Of a DNA stretch of 64,000 nt, positions 60,901 to 64,000 are shown piece after piece (the stretch's first letter is position 1; each line of letters begins with the position of its first letter). The position numbers and the translations under genes were made by a program. The DNA is from Thamnidium elegans (taxonomy: Eukaryota > Mucoromycota > Mucoromycetes > Mucorales > Mucoraceae): the NCBI GenBank assembly GCA_025201345.1, contig JAIXMG010000048.1:1-64000 (forward strand), given 5' to 3'. The notes under the pieces were generated by a model. It was not told the origin of the DNA. It did not search any database and saw nothing but the letters and a program-made list of their open reading frames with translations.

Positions 60901-61950
60901 TAAGTTGCGCATCAAACACTCTACAATATTAAAAAAAAAAAAAGATTATCAGATGTTACTTATCGTCAGTTCACCTGTCGATTGGCAATATAATATAGAA
61001 ATTTTCAACACGCCATCCCAACTGAACATACCAATAATTGCCGTGTAATTGATAAAAAGTCATTTATAGATTAGGCGGAGCGTAATAAAGTTATCGTAAC
61101 TTTTCGTTCTCTGGTACTGATAACGGAATAGCAAAAATGACAGCAACTGTTCCTTTAAATCTTGAAAGGTTTAACTATCACTTAAGATTGCACAACATGT
61201 AAAGTCCTCTAGCTGACACTCAAGAATCTACTAATGATGTTTAAGAACTTCCGTTTATCCGTTTACCTAAGCCTCTTACTATGAATACAGGTGATTTCGC
61301 TTTAAATGGTGGTCATTGGCGGCTAAGAAGAAAACTGGGAAGAGAGAAGAGGACGACAGGTGATCACACAATTGGAAAGAAATCTCGCAGAAAATAGCTT
61401 CTCAAAAGCTATCACAGTACAAGGAACAAAGCGAGCATATAGAGAGCAAATAGTTAGCCGAGAACAGCTTTGCGAGTTTTATGGATCCAGAAAAAGAGCT
61501 TCAGCAAAAAGAAAAGTCGAAAGTTGGACTACAAATTTCGAAACCATTTATGTACCGAAGAAATAAAGGAGATGAAAGAAGATAAGAAGCGTCTGGTTAT
61601 GTTTATTGGTGATAGGGGAACTGGTGCTGGTTCAACAATTAAAGGATATCGTCGGTATGGTGGGACTTGGAAACAAAAAATACACGGCTAATCCAATACA
61701 ACATGCATTACAAATGAAAACAAAGCAACCCAAACTTGCGTCTATTACCTTTGTCCTTTATATAATACCAAGCAACAAGTCATGATGAAGAGGGAAATGA
61801 TTCAAAAATTATATATGGTGCATTTATTTGTTATAGTCAAGTTTGTATTTCTATACGCAATAACCGAAATGTTCAAACAAGAGACAGTGTTTCGGCTATG
61901 GCCATCGGTTTATCCGGTCTGGCTACACCATTAAATAAACAGTTATTTCT
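57966..61950 (+). pseudogene. Decayed TnpB/Fanzor-like module protein, F-G copy (most complete)
   Basis: Pieces 57966-58151, 58284-58718 (CTVVLNNTIRQDLPQDDKYT), 59075-59326 (KKTEVQNIYNERIYEETNIR), 59567-59749 (TDATRRRIGQIKGFL), 60720-61070 (a segment deleted in B-C), 61300-61566 (SREQLCEFYGSRKRASAKRK), 61470-61691 (GDRGTGAGSTIKGYRRYGG) and a tail near 61720-61930 with QTCVYYLCPLY and TRDSVSAMAIGLSGL. A solo LTR splits it at 60241-60663. Introns may explain some frame changes (an AG acceptor precedes AGGGAAACC near 59475). Stops in several pieces show decay. Confidence 0.5.
60241..60663 (+). mobile_element. Solo LTR, F-G module copy with perfect 5-bp target duplication
   Basis: 423 bp from TGATGTGATCCAGC to CGAATTACACA, flanked on both sides by GGGAG (60236-60240 and 60664-60668). 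It sits at the same site as 22711-23128, so the insertion predates duplication of the module. Confidence 0.85.
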
Positions 61951-61963
61951 CTTTTTTTTTTTT

Positions 61964-62036
61964 GGGACTGATTACTTTTTATTATCTTTTTATTTTATTT
62001 TTGAAGTCCTTACTATTTTATAGCTCGAGTCCCACA
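61964..62036 (+). mobile_element. 3' fragment of the LTR family, F-G copy
   Basis: GGGACTGATTAC to TATAGCTCGAGTCCCACA, the counterpart of 24096-24173 and likewise directly after the module gene. Confidence 0.55.
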
Positions 62037-62875
62037 ATCTGCTACAAAGTCGATTCTATTAAGTGTCAAAGAGACTGGTGATGGATCTTCAGCGTGATTC
62101 AATTTACACAAAATATGGTACAAGATGAAAAATAAAAAAATATATGGATCAAAGTCTTGCTGGGGCAACTCTGGGGATTAAATACTACTGCTACTGCTGT
62201 TCATAATTTGTAAAGTTAAATTGGCCTTATTCTTTTAAAAAAAATAACACATCTTTATTTAAAAAGAAAGAAACAGCTCCACTTTGATACTTCTTTCACA
62301 CTGCTAGTTTTACTTTATTTTTCTTTAAATTGAAGAAAAGGCGCAGAAATAGATCTTATTACATACGAAATGTAATATTTATAGAATTAGTTTCATCTAT
62401 ATTATAATAATGGAAGATGTTTGTTTTATTAGGAGAGGTATGAACTCGAAATCACTTTAAAGAACATGAAATACAGAATACTTTAGACAGATTCTATACT
62501 TGTGATACATACCATAATACTACACTTCCCCTCCCTTCTTTTTTATTTTTATTTTGAGAGCAGGTAATTCAAACACGCTTATATCGACAGTATCAGTTGT
62601 CGTTACGTCTATGTGGCACTTCTACAGATAATATAACGTTTCATCTTAAAGCTATTAAACTTTTTTTTGTTGCATCAAAAAACAAACAAATAAATCTGAT
62701 ATCCGTTATGTTCATCCATTTTTATTTACTTGTTCCAAAAAGAAAAAAGGTACGATTGTATCTTAATTATCTCATATTTCACTATAGCCATATAAATATA
62801 TGATCGGCACAGAGGCTATTTTTAAACTTTACGCTTGCGTTTCATATTCCGCTGTCACTTAACGTAATATAACTA
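62037..62875. other. 5' flank of gene G
   Basis: Near-identical to 24174-25017 before gene C. The open frame 62597-62803 is also weakly present there but has no recognisable feature. Confidence 0.55.
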
Positions 62876-62923
62876 CTCGGAACGAGTTTATGGGATCCCG
62901 AAATAACGTATATATTTACCCCT
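62876..62923 (+). promoter_or_regulatory. Conserved upstream block of gene G
   Basis: CTCGGAACGAG, GGGATCCCGAAATAACG and TATATATTTACCCC, 50 bases before the ATG. The GGGATCCC variant keeps the inverted symmetry. Confidence 0.55.
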
Positions 62924-62971
62924 TTTTCTTCGTTTTACTCCTTTTTCTTTTCCTTCAACAAAAATATTAGT

Positions 62972-64000
62972 ATGGATGAGGTATATGATCTTCTCCAACA
63001 TACTCACTATGTTATTTTTCGTAAGTGATCCTCTTACTGTAAAATAATTCCATCTTTTGTTTTTTTTTTAAAAAGAAAAGCTTTATCGTCATATAGATCT
63101 TGGAGTGAATATGACTCATTTAGACTATTATTCCACTTCAAACAGAGATTTCCAATACGGAACTTCATATATGATGTAAATATATAATACTAAAAAATAT
63201 ACGATGATTTTGAACAATTTGTAAAAATGTAGTAAAGACAGTTATATCACTTATGATAAACAGAAATCGAATGTTTTAAATTGGGGAAACCGAATTGTTT
63301 ACTATAACAAACAAGATATAGTACAAATCGATGTGTCCAGAGAGAAATTATACCAAATCTTTAAGAAGAAAAAAGGTAGCCGGGATCAAGATGACTTATT
63401 CACGTTAACAGCTGTATCCGACTTTATTCGCTTATCTGTAGAAGAACTAATTAAATATTTGAAAGGAGAAATTAAAGATAATGGTGCACTCCATTACGTA
63501 TTAAATGTACCGTCGGAGTGGGAAGAAGAAATAAGAGAAGTTCTGATTCGACCTATTTTTGTTCAAGCCAATTTAATATCAAAAGATGATCACCAAGACA
63601 GGATTTTATTTTGCTCTGATATAGAATCTGCCTATTACTATTTAAGTGACCCTAAAAATGAAAATTTTACTGAAACGACACGTAATACGATTTTGGGTAG
63701 AATTGTTGCTGTGGAGGAGAATCAAGTGTTGATCAAATTGGATTTAATGTTAATTGGAAATCCTCTATTTGATTTTTCCGATTCCGTAACGCGTCTGAAA
63801 ATCATGAATTCAAATGCAATACTACTTACTTCTGACGATGTTAAAGACGGTATTAGAGAATTCATAAAGATCAAATTCTCTTTCGATGCTCAAGAAAGTA
63901 CTATCCTAAATATTATGAAAGAATTGGGCAATCGTACTTTTACTGATATGGTTAGTAATGTAACATGGGAATAATAAGACGATATCAACTAACGGATTAT
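62972..64000 (+). CDS. Hsp70/HSPA12-like array protein, copy G (5' part, cut by the window edge)
   Basis: Exons at 62972-63020, 63076-63175 and 63233-63959, then the first 41 bases of intron 3. All three exons are open and have the lengths seen in F. The phosphate-1-like loop is HIDLGVNMTH, with Met replacing the first Thr of the pair. The loop after CSDIESAYYYL carries its own variant (SDPKNENFTETTRN). The rest of the gene lies outside the window. Confidence 0.8.

Overview
The window looks like a repeat-rich, strongly AT-biased nuclear segment of an early-diverging filamentous fungus, most likely Mucoromycota. The reasons are short introns (about 44-70 nt) with GTAAGT-type donors and CTAAC-type branch sites, a DIRS retrotransposon, a Plavaka/CACTA-type transposon, a LINE remnant, and an expanded family of Hsp70/HSPA12-like genes. 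The species cannot be named from the sequence.

The backbone is a plus-strand tandem array of seven paralogs of one nine-exon gene, starting near 798 (A), 15633 (B), 25114 (C), 35054 (D), 43292 (E), 53163 (F) and 62972 (G, cut by the window edge). I rebuilt the exon structure from splice sites shared by all copies. D and E are fully open (1054 and 1052 aa by my count). B is open (about 1049 aa) if a shifted exon-2 acceptor is used. F carries one stop formed at the exon1/exon2 junction. A and the 5' half of C carry many one-base deletions. The protein reads as two fused, very divergent actin-fold/Hsp70-like halves in which the canonical ATP motifs are eroded. A block carrying a TATA-like element precedes every copy but is damaged in E.

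Between the genes lies a recurring module (19.4-24.4, 38.8-42.4, 51.3-52.2 and 56.9-62.2 kb; its 5' part only after C) holding one decayed protein gene. The C-terminal end of that gene resembles the zinc ribbon and last RuvC motif of TnpB/Fanzor-type nucleases. The A-B spacer (4.4-15.4 kb) differs: it holds anonymous AT-rich DNA, a tandem array of A/T hairpins, a transposase N-terminal remnant, a decayed LINE and a TTAA-flanked inverted-repeat element.

Insertions mark the history of the array. A DIRS element with inverted ends and internal complementary region lies at 29730-34543, and the end of a second copy opens the window (1-298). A solo LTR sits inside that DIRS element and in two modules. 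A Plavaka-type transposon (47068-51306) is followed by a flanking deletion, and a TA-flanked mariner-type MITE lies at 41210-41382. Shared insertions show growth by block duplication: A's block matches D's, B-C matches F-G, and the 5' flanks of E and F are near identical.
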